Source of the DNA: Aerococcus christensenii
Lineage (GTDB): Bacteria > Bacillota > Bacilli > Lactobacillales > Aerococcaceae
Assembly (NCBI RefSeq): GCF_001543105.1
Contig: NZ_CP014159.1
Location: 496,001 to 560,000, forward strand
DNA length: 64,000 bases
Direction: 5' to 3'
Shown here: piece by piece, positions 25,480 through 34,143 of the stretch
Layout: each line of letters opens with the position of its first letter
How positions within the stretch are numbered: position 1 is the stretch's first letter
Position numbers and translations under genes: made by a program
The notes under the pieces: generated by a model
Seen by the model: only the letters and a program-made list of their open reading frames with translations
What the model was told of the DNA's origin: nothing
Database searches by the model: none

Positions 25480-27762
25480 TTAAATAGATCCTTTATTTTC
25501 ATTTCTGACCTCCTTTACCGCTTGCACGAGATGACTGAGACTTTCCTTCGTTTCCTTTTCACCCCGTGTCTTCAATCCGCAGTCAGGATTCACCCAAAGT
25601 TTCTCAATAGGGATCTTATCCAACATCTTGTAGAGAGCGGTTTTAATTTCTTCTACAGAAGGGACGCGTGGGGAGTGAATATCATAGACCCCTGGCCCTA
25701 CTTCTGTCTGGAAGTGGTTAGCCTTCAAGCCATCTAAAATCAATAAGTTTGAACGAGACGCTTCAAAAGTGATCACATCAGCATCCATAGCATCGATTGC
25801 TGGGATAATATCTGTAAATTCGCTATAGCACATATGAGTATGAATTTGGGTGCTTGCTTGCACCCCACTGTGCACCATTCTAAAGGCAGGGATCGCCCAA
25901 TCTAGATACTCACTGTACCAGTCACTCTTTCTAAGAGGGAGTTTTTCCCGCAAAGCCGCTTCATCGACTTGAATAATCTTGATTCCATGAGCTTCCAAAT
26001 CGAGGACTTCATCCCGAATAGCTAAAGCAATTTGATAAGCGGACTCTTTAAGGCTGATATCTTCACGAGGAAAAGACCAGTTTAAAATCGTTACCGGGCC
26101 CGTTAACATCCCCTTCACAGGCTGCTCTGTTAAACTTGCTGCATAGGTCGTCCATTTCACCGTCATGGCTTGAGAACGAGAGATGTCTCCCCAAATAATA
26201 GGTGGCTTCACACAACGCGTCCCATAGGATTGCACCCACGCTTTTTCGGTAAAGACATAGCCGTCTAACTGCTCGCCGAAATATTCCACCATATCATTCC
26301 GTTCAAATTCACCATGTACCAACACGTCTAAGCCGAGTTCTTCTTGAAGAGCAATACATTCTTTAATTTTTTGGCGATTAAACGCTTCATAAGTAGCTTG
26401 ATCAATTTTCCCTTTTTTGAAGTCAGATCGATTCTTCTTCACTTCTTGTGTTTGTGGGAAAGAGCCAATCGTCGTAGTCGGTAAAATAGGGCCGTTAAAA
26501 GCTTCTTTTTGAATTTTTTCCCGTTCTCCAAAAGCAGGTTGCCGCGTAAATAAATCTTCTGTAATCGCTGAAGTTCTTTGGCGAACCTGAGGATTATAAG
26601 AATCTGGTCGATTCTCAAATAAGGCCTGATTCTTCAAATAACGCGCATCTTTCACATACTCCTCACTCTGAATCAACGCTTTTAAGTCACGAAGTTCCTC
26701 TAGCTTTTCTTCTGCAAAGGCAAAGTGTTTCCGATAGGTTGTTTTTAATTTTTCCTCATGCTTTAGGCTATAAGGCACATGAAGAAGAGAAGAAGAGGTA
26801 TTTAAAACAACTTTAATTCCCCTATTCCGCCAGGCTTGAAGCTTTTCTAAAGTCAGTTGGTAATTATTCCGCCAGATATTCTTGCCATTGATCAAGCCTG
26901 AAAAAAGGAGTTTATCTTTTGGAAAGGAATGCTTATCTAATAAATCAAAATTTTGACGTCCTTCTACAAAATCCAGCCCGATCCCATCAAAATCTAAAGC
27001 TAATAGTTCTTCATAACAATCTCTCACATCACCAAAATAAGTCTGAACTAAGACCTTCACTTCACCCTTTTGCGCTAAGATTTCACTATAGAGTTCCTGA
27101 AGCAAATGAATATCTTCTTGACTGAGATCATACACAACATTCGGTTCATCCAATTGCACCCATCCTGTGCCTAAACTTTGGAAACCTTTCAGCAAGTCTT
27201 GATAAGCCACACAAATTGCTTGGACATAGTCCTCAGCCTTTTGACTGCCCACATATCTTAATTTCTTCAATAAGGTAAACGGACCAATTACAACTGGTTG
27301 CGTCTCAATTTCCAATTCTTTGGCCTCTTCATATTCTAAAAATGGCTTTTTGCCAACGAGTTTGACTTCTGTCTGATCGTCTATTTCAGGAACCAAGTAA
27401 TGGTAATTGGTATTAAACCACTTCTTCATTGGGAGAGCCTTCACGTCCCCCTTATCTCCTTGATAACCTCTCGCCAAAGCAAAATAGGTGTCTAACTCAC
27501 TGAGGGCTAAATTACGATAGCGTTCTGGAATAATATTGAACAAAACTGCCGTATCTAGTAACAAATCATAAAAAGAAAAATCATTCGATGGGATGAAATC
27601 TATCCCATTCACTGCTTGAAGTTGCCACTGACTCTGACGAATTTGACAAGCGGTCTTTTGCAGAGCTTCTTCTGTGATTTCTTGCCTAAAATATTTTTCT
27701 GTTTGGAATTTTAATTCGCGTAGACTCCCAACACGTGGATAACCAATAATGGATGTTTTCAT
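25480..27762 (-). CDS. metE: Cobalamin-independent methionine synthase
   Basis: A 760-residue zinc enzyme that moves the methyl group of methyl-tetrahydrofolate polyglutamate to homocysteine. The protein starts MKTSIIGYPRVGSLRELKF; a GAGGGAG site precedes this ATG, so an upstream 25-codon extension is rejected. The C-terminal catalytic half has PTTTIGSFPQTQEVKK, DVLVHGEFERNDMVEYF, IIQVDEAALREKLPL and the Zn ligands in STQIHTHMCYSEF and VNPDCGLKTR. It is full length and appears intact. Its usual partner metF, just downstream, is a remnant, so the enzyme depends on another methyl donor route or may be on its way out. No T-box or SAM riboswitch was seen in its short leader. Confidence 0.96.
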   Translation of the reverse strand: MKTSIIGYPRVGSLRELKFQTEKYFRQEITEEALQKTACQIRQSQWQLQAVNGIDFIPSNDFSFYDLLLDTAVLFNIIPERYRNLALSELDTYFALARGYQGDKGDVKALPMKKWFNTNYHYLVPEIDDQTEVKLVGKKPFLEYEEAKELEIETQPVVIGPFTLLKKLRYVGSQKAEDYVQAICVAYQDLLKGFQSLGTGWVQLDEPNVVYDLSQEDIHLLQELYSEILAQKGEVKVLVQTYFGDVRDCYEELLALDFDGIGLDFVEGRQNFDLLDKHSFPKDKLLFSGLINGKNIWRNNYQLTLEKLQAWRNRGIKVVLNTSSSLLHVPYSLKHEEKLKTTYRKHFAFAEEKLEELRDLKALIQSEEYVKDARYLKNQALFENRPDSYNPQVRQRTSAITEDLFTRQPAFGEREKIQKEAFNGPILPTTTIGSFPQTQEVKKNRSDFKKGKIDQATYEAFNRQKIKECIALQEELGLDVLVHGEFERNDMVEYFGEQLDGYVFTEKAWVQSYGTRCVKPPIIWGDISRSQAMTVKWTTYAASLTEQPVKGMLTGPVTILNWSFPREDISLKESAYQIALAIRDEVLDLEAHGIKIIQVDEAALREKLPLRKSDWYSEYLDWAIPAFRMVHSGVQASTQIHTHMCYSEFTDIIPAIDAMDADVITFEASRSNLLILDGLKANHFQTEVGPGVYDIHSPRVPSVEEIKTALYKMLDKIPIEKLWVNPDCGLKTRGEKETKESLSHLVQAVKEVRNENKGSI

Positions 27763-27905
27763 ACGTTCTCCCTCATTTCTAAAAATTTGCTGCTTTCGGT
27801 GAATCGCTTCATGCTTGATAATATAGCAAGCTGCCATCTAAATAGGTAATATCTGTTTTCTTCCGATTATTATCGTAGATCCCTATCAACCCTTCATTCT
27901 TCCAA

Positions 27906-27953
27906 ATAAAAAATCACAAGCTTCCTCTGTTCAACAGAGTAACTTGTGATTTC
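27906..27953 (-). terminator. Terminator of the exonuclease/ClC operon
   Basis: Minus-strand AATCACAAG..CTCTGT-TCA-type inner stem pairs with ACAGAG..CTTGTGATT and runs into TTTTTTATTT, about 35 bases beyond the ClC stop. Confidence 0.88.
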
Positions 27954-27986
27954 CTATAAAAGCTTGTCTACTCCAGAAGAAAAGTC

Positions 27987-29303
27987 TTATTCTTTTTTCT
28001 TTTGCTTAGCAAGCATTCGTTCGTATAAATCATCATAGAAAGGTTTGGAACCTATCGCTTCTGACAGAGTATACGCCAAAAGACTAACTAAGGCTAACGC
28101 CAAATAATAATGGAAGGCGCCTCCTGTCATCTCCACGATCAGAACTACCGCTGTAATAGGGGAACGAACAATCGCTGCAAAGTGCCCACACATTCCCAAC
28201 AAGGAGAAAATAAGCACCATCTCAGGCGCAATAAAGCCAAGATTGCAGAGAATACTTCCATAAATATTTCCCATTAAAGAACCGATCACTAACAAAGGAA
28301 CCAAACTCCCACCAGGTGTTCCTGCCCCAAAAGCTAAGAACAAGAGAAGGAGTTTCACTCCATAGAAATAAACTAAACGCATCCAAGAAGGATTTCCTTG
28401 TAGAGGCATTAAAATAATGGATTCTCCCGCTCCAAAAAGCTCCCCATCCATCAAAAGAAAGAGGGCTGTCACTACAAACGGAAAAACAAATTTCAAATAA
28501 TTATTGAAAGGAAGACGTCCATAGAACTCTTTCCCATCTACAATGACCACATTGAACAATACTCCAGATAAGCCGGCCAATAACCCTAAGACTACTAAAT
28601 AGCCATACTGGGCTAAGCTAGTCACTTGGAAATTCGGAATATTAATCAAAGAGGGGCGATTGCCCATCCACAAATCTGAACAAAAAATAGCCGCAAATAC
28701 TGTAAGGGCGGAACTCAAGAACACCCTTCGATTGGTTCGCTTATAAATTTCTTCCACAGCAAACAGCATGCCTGCCAAAGGCGCATTAAAGGCCACCGCT
28801 AGGCCAGCCCCCGCAGAAGCCCCTACAAAATATTTCTGTTCTTCCTTTCGCCCTGTAATTTCATGAACGGCTTGTCCAACTAAGCCCCCCATTTGAACAG
28901 AAGGACCTTCTCTCCCTAAAGTAAGCCCCGAGCCTACCGTCAAAAGACTCGTCAGGAACTTGAGAGGAAGCACCTTACGCCAATTAACACTCCATTTGTG
29001 TTCGATCAAGCCATAAATGACAGGAATTCCCGACCCTTTCACGTGAGCATCCTGTTGATCCATAAAATAGACCACAGTCGCTAAACCTACAAAGAGTAGC
29101 ACAAAGCCTAACGAAGCTATCCAACTTCCCTGACAGACTTTAAGCAAAGTAGTCATTCCTTTAGAAAGATAATGAATACCTAACTTGTAGCAGGTAATCA
29201 CTATTCCACATAGCACCCCTGTCACTAATAGCCAAAACAAAGTCGAAAGGTGAACAACTTCCATTTCTTCCTTCGTTTTCAAATTGTGTTCCAAGTTTTC
29301 CAT
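27987..29303 (-). CDS. clcA: ClC-family chloride/proton antiporter
   Basis: A 438-residue membrane protein with the ClC selectivity motifs. KGSGIPVIYGL is near residue 90, GREGPSVQMGG (gating Glu) near residue 128, and a later AGTPGGSLVPLLVIG segment. A Glu in AVEEIYKR sits where antiporter members keep the proton-pathway acid. It probably helps acid resistance or chloride balance. The ATG directly abuts AAAGGAG; a TTG nine bases downstream (29294) is better spaced and may be the true start. It follows the exonuclease gene by five bases. Confidence 0.92.
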   Translation of the reverse strand: MENLEHNLKTKEEMEVVHLSTLFWLLVTGVLCGIVITCYKLGIHYLSKGMTTLLKVCQGSWIASLGFVLLFVGLATVVYFMDQQDAHVKGSGIPVIYGLIEHKWSVNWRKVLPLKFLTSLLTVGSGLTLGREGPSVQMGGLVGQAVHEITGRKEEQKYFVGASAGAGLAVAFNAPLAGMLFAVEEIYKRTNRRVFLSSALTVFAAIFCSDLWMGNRPSLINIPNFQVTSLAQYGYLVVLGLLAGLSGVLFNVVIVDGKEFYGRLPFNNYLKFVFPFVVTALFLLMDGELFGAGESIILMPLQGNPSWMRLVYFYGVKLLLLFLAFGAGTPGGSLVPLLVIGSLMGNIYGSILCNLGFIAPEMVLIFSLLGMCGHFAAIVRSPITAVVLIVEMTGGAFHYYLALALVSLLAYTLSEAIGSKPFYDDLYERMLAKQKKKE

Positions 29304-29308
29304 CTCCT

Positions 29309-30136
29309 TTAATCTTGAATGTCTAACACAATTGGTGCGTGGTCCTGACGACTCCCAGAATCCACCATTTCTGATTGCACGACCTTATCTAAGAGCCGAT
29401 CACTCACTAAGAAATAATCAATTCTCCAGCCTGAATTATTGATTTTACTGGTTTTTACGCGCTGGGCCCACCAAGTATACGCCCCCTCAAGATCAGGATG
29501 CAGAGTACGAAAAGTATCTGTAAAGCCCGCCTCCAATAAGTTCGAAAAACCTTGCCGTTCCTCATCTGTAAAACCTGCAGACTGATGATTATTTTCGGGA
29601 TGAGCCAAATCAATCGGCTTATGTGCCACATTGAAATCTCCTGTAGCAATCACTGGTTTCTGGCAATCTAATTTTTGTAAGTACTTCCTGTACTTTTCAT
29701 CCCAGACTTGTCGATCCGCTAACCGTTTCAACTCATTCCCCGCATTTGGCGTATAGACTTGCGTAAAATAGAAATCTTCAAATTCTAAGCAAATCAACCG
29801 ACCTTCTTCATCCATCGGCGTCGGCGCTCCTATGGCCGGATAAGTCACCTCAAGCTTATAGGATTTCTTATACAGCGTCATATTACCAGCATAACCCTTC
29901 CTTGCAGGTTCTCTTGAACTCGTCCACACATAGTCATACTCCGGAAACCACTCCAACAAATATTGCTCATGCTTTTTTGTCGGCCCTTTAGGAGAAAGTT
30001 TCGTCTCTTGAATGGCAATCACATCCGGATCATAACCCTTAATCGTCTCCAACACTTTCCGTGATAACTGTGCTCTCGCTGAATCACTTGTCAAAGCCGC
30101 ATTCAACGAATCAATATTCCAAGAAATAAATCGCAT
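29309..30136 (-). CDS. exoA: Exonuclease III family AP endonuclease
   Basis: A 275-residue exonuclease/endonuclease/phosphatase-fold protein. FISWNIDSLNA begins the fold, IQETKLS holds the metal-binding Glu, VYTPNAGNEL the catalytic Tyr region, ATGDFNVAH the Asp/Asn pair, WRIDYFLVS the late conserved stretch and RQDHAPIVLDI the final Asp-His. Such enzymes cut DNA at abasic sites in base-excision repair. It precedes clcA in the same transcript; there is no obvious functional link. Confidence 0.92.
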   Translation of the reverse strand: MRFISWNIDSLNAALTSDSARAQLSRKVLETIKGYDPDVIAIQETKLSPKGPTKKHEQYLLEWFPEYDYVWTSSREPARKGYAGNMTLYKKSYKLEVTYPAIGAPTPMDEEGRLICLEFEDFYFTQVYTPNAGNELKRLADRQVWDEKYRKYLQKLDCQKPVIATGDFNVAHKPIDLAHPENNHQSAGFTDEERQGFSNLLEAGFTDTFRTLHPDLEGAYTWWAQRVKTSKINNSGWRIDYFLVSDRLLDKVVQSEMVDSGSRQDHAPIVLDIQD

Positions 30137-30195
30137 GCCTTCAAACTCCTTTTTATCCGTTTCCCTCCGCGATGACTTGAAGGGAATACACCATT

Positions 30196-30594
30196 CTATA
30201 AATCTAAACTCATTTGTTCATATTCTAAAACAGGGGGCTGATAGTCCCCCATCTGCTTCTCGATCCATGCCATCAATAAATGCACCACATACTCCTTTTC
30301 TTGTACTGTCATCTCACGATAAGGAGGGATATGATGCCATTTGGCTAAGCAACCTCGACAACAACATGCCGTTGCATGCTGAGCAAGGAAAACAGGATGC
30401 CCCTTCATGGGCGTTTGTTTTCCATCATTTTCCAGATAGGCAGGAGCTAACCGTTTGTTGATAAAATCTTCGGCATGTCGTTGAACAGTCACCATTCCCT
30501 TATGATACACATAAGCCTTATCAGCATCCGTCAAATGAAACCGCCGCCTAAATTTAGATTTTTCTAAACGTAGAAGCACGTCTTCAATTTGCAT
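30196..30594 (-). CDS. DUF4186-type small conserved protein
   Basis: A 132-residue protein. The pattern RFHLTDADKAYVYHKG, KRLAPA, DGKQTPMKGHPVFLAQHATACCCRGCLAKWHHIP matches what I know as the DUF4186 family, in which the Cys/His cluster may bind metal. Function is unknown. The internal ATG at 30592-30594 is chosen because AAAGGGGGC lies eight bases upstream. It stands alone with no clear operon partner. Confidence 0.78.
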   Translation of the reverse strand: MQIEDVLLRLEKSKFRRRFHLTDADKAYVYHKGMVTVQRHAEDFINKRLAPAYLENDGKQTPMKGHPVFLAQHATACCCRGCLAKWHHIPPYREMTVQEKEYVVHLLMAWIEKQMGDYQPPVLEYEQMSLDL

Positions 30595-30730
30595 ATTTCT
30601 GCCCCCTTTTTTCGCTTCTTCTAGTATAAAACGATTCCATCTTTTACGCACTTTATTTATTCGCTATCTGCACAAAAAATATCTCTCCAAAGATACAGTT
30701 GCACCTTCAGAGAGATATGATGAATAGAAA

Positions 30731-32014
30731 TTAAGCTTTTTCAAGCCAGAAGTAACCGATGACTATACCGATGACAGCTAGTAACAGCCAGCCAAAACCT
30801 TGTTCAAAAAAAGGGAGGTAAGCATCAATAACAAAATCAACGTGGAATTGTTCAGATAGCACTGTCAAAATTGTTCCGATCAAAGTTCCCAAAGCTGCCC
30901 CCTTGAACACGCTGTCTTTCTTAATCCGATTGCCAAAGAGGGACAAGATCGTTAAAACAATTGTCACTGGGAAAGTCACAGTCAAGACGGGAACCGTCAA
31001 TTTCACCAACATGTCAAATCCGAAATTAGCAATGATTCCGCTCAATAAGCATGCATAAAACACTAACCGCTTATAAGACATCTTAACAGGTAAAACTTCT
31101 TCAAAATAATTCGCCGTTCCCGCGATCAATCCAGAAGCTGTGGTGAAACATGCCAGCCCCACCGTAAGTGCAACAATCGTTCCTCCTATTTGCCCAAACA
31201 AGAGGGTGGAAATCTTATAAATCAACGTCGATTGAGAGGCCGATTGATCAAAAATTTGAGAAGACGTTGATCCCAAATAAGCCAATCCAAAAGTAATGAG
31301 CACTAACAACGCCGCACAAATAATCGTCGACTTCTTTACCACCTCTATCATCTCTTCTTTTTGACGATAGCCACGACTATAAGCGGTCGCAATAATAACC
31401 AATCCGAGATTTAAAGATCCAAATAAGTCCATAGAATGATAGCCCGTAATAATTCCCTCTTGAATCACACTTTCTGCATGCGGTGTCGCTGCCAATTCTC
31501 CGGCCGGTGTAAATACTCCCTTGAAAACTAATACGGCTATAGAAATTAACAAAATAGGCGTCAAAATATTTCCAATAATACTCATAACCTTCGAAGGAAC
31601 CGCAGTTAAATAATAGACCAAAATAAAGAAAATAGCTGTAAAAATAAGCACAGACATCTTCGAATTCGATAATCCAAAGAGTGGAGCAATCACATCAAAG
31701 GTCGCTGCAGAAGAGCGCGGTACCACAAACAAGGGGCAGATACACAGCATGACCACCAAATTCAGAAAATGGGAGGCTTTTCCCCCGATGCGCCCAGTAA
31801 TGGCACTCAATCTTCCGTCTGATTTCACCATCACGATAATCGCTAACATGGCCATTAAAATATCTGAAATTAAATAAGCTAAGGAAGCAGGCAACCATTG
31901 TTTGCCCGCAATCATTCCTAAATAAGGAGGAAACAAAACATTCCCAGATCCGAAAAACATTGCAAACAGAGCGAAGCCCATTACCAAAATATCATAATTT
32001 TTTCTCTTTTTCAT
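30731..32014 (-). CDS. brnQ: Branched-chain amino acid:cation symporter (LIVCS family)
   Basis: A 427-residue transporter with about 12 membrane segments. FALFAMFFGSGNVLFPPYLG near the N-terminus is the family hallmark, followed by VPRSSAATFDV. It imports leucine, isoleucine and valine with sodium or protons. Together with the lone ilvE this suggests reliance on imported branched-chain amino acids. The upstream region holds a 12-bp palindrome CAAAATATTTTG (32112-32123). Overlapping it, 32115-32129 agrees with 11 of 15 positions of the CodY consensus, a weak hint of CodY control. Confidence 0.93.
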   Translation of the reverse strand: MKKRKNYDILVMGFALFAMFFGSGNVLFPPYLGMIAGKQWLPASLAYLISDILMAMLAIIVMVKSDGRLSAITGRIGGKASHFLNLVVMLCICPLFVVPRSSAATFDVIAPLFGLSNSKMSVLIFTAIFFILVYYLTAVPSKVMSIIGNILTPILLISIAVLVFKGVFTPAGELAATPHAESVIQEGIITGYHSMDLFGSLNLGLVIIATAYSRGYRQKEEMIEVVKKSTIICAALLVLITFGLAYLGSTSSQIFDQSASQSTLIYKISTLLFGQIGGTIVALTVGLACFTTASGLIAGTANYFEEVLPVKMSYKRLVFYACLLSGIIANFGFDMLVKLTVPVLTVTFPVTIVLTILSLFGNRIKKDSVFKGAALGTLIGTILTVLSEQFHVDFVIDAYLPFFEQGFGWLLLAVIGIVIGYFWLEKA

Positions 32015-32183
32015 AGGTCTCTTCTTTCTTTTTTAGAATTTACATAATACTCTTTTAAAAACACTTCTGAGTGCTAGCTCTTATAGTACCATTTTTTGAC
32101 CAAAGAGAACACAAAATATTTTGAAATGTCTATACTTCAATCAATTAAAACTTATTAAATTCCTAAAAAAATTTGCATTAAAC

Positions 32184-32212
32184 AAAAAAACACCTCTCTT
32201 TTGAGAGGTGTA
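32184..32212 (-). terminator. Terminator after the rRNA methyltransferase gene
   Basis: Perfect eight-base stem with a four-base loop followed by seven T residues on the minus strand. Confidence 0.9.
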
Positions 32213-32259
32213 AAGGAAAAAAACAAAAATGAAAGGATGAGCAACCTTTCGATTGCTAC
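32184..32259 (-). ncRNA. Candidate small RNA with its own promoter and terminator
   Basis: On the minus strand, TTACAT (32289-32294) and TACACT (32266-32271) are 17 bp apart and would start a transcript near 32259. It would contain a six-pair hairpin closed by a GAAA tetraloop (GCAATC-GAAA-GGTTGC, 32241-32256) and an unpaired CATCCTTTCAT stretch complementary to Shine-Dalgarno sequences of the GAAAGGAT type. It ends in a perfect eight-pair terminator (CACCTCTC-GAGAGGTG, 32191-32210) with seven T residues. Length is about 76 nt. No open frame fits. It could also be only the 3' region of the upstream methyltransferase gene, whose terminator this also serves. Confidence 0.45.
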
Positions 32260-32327
32260 GTATACAGTGTACCATGAAAGTCAGAATAATGTAAGCCCTT
32301 TCAGTTTAAAAATATTAACTTTTTTAT

Positions 32328-33506
32328 CTAACACCCCTTATTTTTTTGAAAAACAAGGACTTTTAGATACTGACTCTCTGGACTATGAGCAGGAGTAGGG
32401 AAATCTTCCCCAAGCCCAAAATGCTTGATCTCTTGTAAATGATTCCCTTGACTTCCTTGTAAAATAGCTTGACGAAAAGCCTTCAAGGAAAAGTTAGCAG
32501 CATTTGTTGAGCAAATCAAATGTCCTCCCTCATTTAACAAAGGAAGCGCGCCTTCGACTAAAGCCTGATAATCTTCTTTCACTCGGAAAATCTTCTTCTT
32601 ATTTCTCGAAAAGCTAGGTGGATCCATGACAATGAGATCATAGGTTAAATGATGCCGCTTAGCATAGCGATAAAAGTCAAAAACATCCATCACATAAACG
32701 GCGTGGTCTTCACTTCTTATGCCATTAGCTGCAAATTGTTCAGCAGTCAACTCTCGCGTTCGATTGGCTAAATCCACACTACATGTCGAGAGAGCTCCTC
32801 CCATCGCTGCTGCCACAGAAAAAGCCCCCGTATAAGAAAATGTATTGAGTACTCTTTTACCGGCAGCTAGCTCCGTCATAAGGTAAAAACGAACCTGCCG
32901 TTGATCAAGAAAGATCCCTGTCATCCAGCCTTGGTTGAGATGGCAGCAATAATTGATCCCATTTTCTCGAATGAAAAGAGACTCTTCAGGGGGCTCACCG
33001 ATCAGCTGTTCATGAGGGGTTTTAGCCGATTGGAAGCGATTCTTTCCTACCATCCCTCGCATTTCTGGATAAACCTTTTGAAAGGCGGCTACGATCTGTT
33101 GGCGATAGCAATAGATGCCCTGGGAATACCATTGCGTGACCACATAGCCGTTATACCAATCCATCGTCACGCCACCTAACCCATCTCCTTCGCCATTGAA
33201 GGCCCGCCAAGCATTGGTCAAAGGATTTGAAAAGAAAGCTTGCCTTTTTTCTCTAGCTTTTAAAAACAACTGATAGAACCACGCAGCGTTTAAATCTTCT
33301 TCATTTTTTAAACTGAGCACCCAGCCAATTCCCTTGTTCTGAGCTCCAAGGTAAGCTTTAGCAAAGCAGTGATTCTGATGATCAACTAACCCAATTACTT
33401 CGCCAGGCTGACCCTTGACCTCCTCAAGAAAATCTTCAACCTTTAACAAACAGTGCCCTGCCTTAATTTGTTCCTGGCTTTTCTTTTTTACACCATATTT
33501 CTTCAT
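32328..33506 (-). CDS. RlmI-type class I rRNA (cytosine) methyltransferase
   Basis: A 392-residue protein with an N-terminal PUA-like RNA-binding domain and a C-terminal Rossmann methyltransferase domain. VLNTFSYTGAFSVAAAMGGA is the SAM-binding motif I and VMDPPSFSRNKK the catalytic motif IV. EGDGLGGVTMDWY and GIFLDQRQVRFYL are typical of the RlmI/YccW family, which makes 5-methylcytosine in 23S rRNA. The ATG giving MKKYGVKKK is preferred; the gene then overlaps the VanZ-like gene by 44 bases. It looks to be the last gene of the two-component operon. Confidence 0.85.
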   Translation of the reverse strand: MKKYGVKKKSQEQIKAGHCLLKVEDFLEEVKGQPGEVIGLVDHQNHCFAKAYLGAQNKGIGWVLSLKNEEDLNAAWFYQLFLKAREKRQAFFSNPLTNAWRAFNGEGDGLGGVTMDWYNGYVVTQWYSQGIYCYRQQIVAAFQKVYPEMRGMVGKNRFQSAKTPHEQLIGEPPEESLFIRENGINYCCHLNQGWMTGIFLDQRQVRFYLMTELAAGKRVLNTFSYTGAFSVAAAMGGALSTCSVDLANRTRELTAEQFAANGIRSEDHAVYVMDVFDFYRYAKRHHLTYDLIVMDPPSFSRNKKKIFRVKEDYQALVEGALPLLNEGGHLICSTNAANFSLKAFRQAILQGSQGNHLQEIKHFGLGEDFPTPAHSPESQYLKVLVFQKNKGC

Positions 33507-34143
33507 GTTTCTGTCTTCGTCCCTTCTTGAAATACTGATAGATATCGTAACTGAGATGGCCAAGAATAACCCCCATCGTATTAAAAATCACATCATCAAT
33601 GTGGGCAACCCCCGTTTGAAAAATCAATTGAAAGCATTCAATCCCTAAACTTAAACTCATCCCGATCCCTACGACTCTAAAGAAAGAGTACCGTGTCCGC
33701 ATAAAATAAGGGAGCCAATAGCCTAAGGGAATGAACCACAACACATTGCCGAAAAAGTTATACCAATAGGAGAAAGGCGAATCTGCCCCATATAATTTAA
33801 TCGTATCTGAAAAAGGCAAGTAGTGTACCTGATTCCAAGGAATAGGATGGACCGGATGAATGGCCCACCACTTCCACTTATAGCGTAAAGCGGTTAGGTG
33901 AAGAAGAAGAATCACATAAGTCAAGAAAATAATGTTCCTCTTCCATTTTTTTAAAGGAAAAGTTCTCTGAGGAGACTTCTTCTTCCACCAGCTATACACA
34001 CCCATCATCACTACTAACATTCCGAATACATAAAGTAAGGTTTTATCCAAGCTAAACAAAAACAGGCGAATTAAGGGAAGGTGATTAATCTTCCCCTCAA
34101 ATAAAACCTCTAACTTTGATAAAACAACTCCTAATACAATCAT
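33463..34143 (-). CDS. VanZ-family membrane protein
   Basis: A 226-residue protein with about five hydrophobic segments. The stretch FFGNVLWFIPLGYWLPYF, SLGIECFQLIF and VAHIDDVIFNTMGVILGH is typical of VanZ-like proteins. The founding member gives low-level teicoplanin resistance by an unknown route. Its ATG overlaps the histidine-kinase stop (ATGA), so it belongs to that operon and may serve in envelope stress. Confidence 0.85.
   Translation of the reverse strand: MIVLGVVLSKLEVLFEGKINHLPLIRLFLFSLDKTLLYVFGMLVVMMGVYSWWKKKSPQRTFPLKKWKRNIIFLTYVILLLHLTALRYKWKWWAIHPVHPIPWNQVHYLPFSDTIKLYGADSPFSYWYNFFGNVLWFIPLGYWLPYFMRTRYSFFRVVGIGMSLSLGIECFQLIFQTGVAHIDDVIFNTMGVILGHLSYDIYQYFKKGRRQKHEEIWCKKEKPGTN

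Noticed and set aside
27763..27905. SAM riboswitch or T-box upstream of metE
   Set aside because: The leader is short and lacks the conserved S-box or T-box motifs; only an ordinary promoter and ribosome-binding site are plausible.
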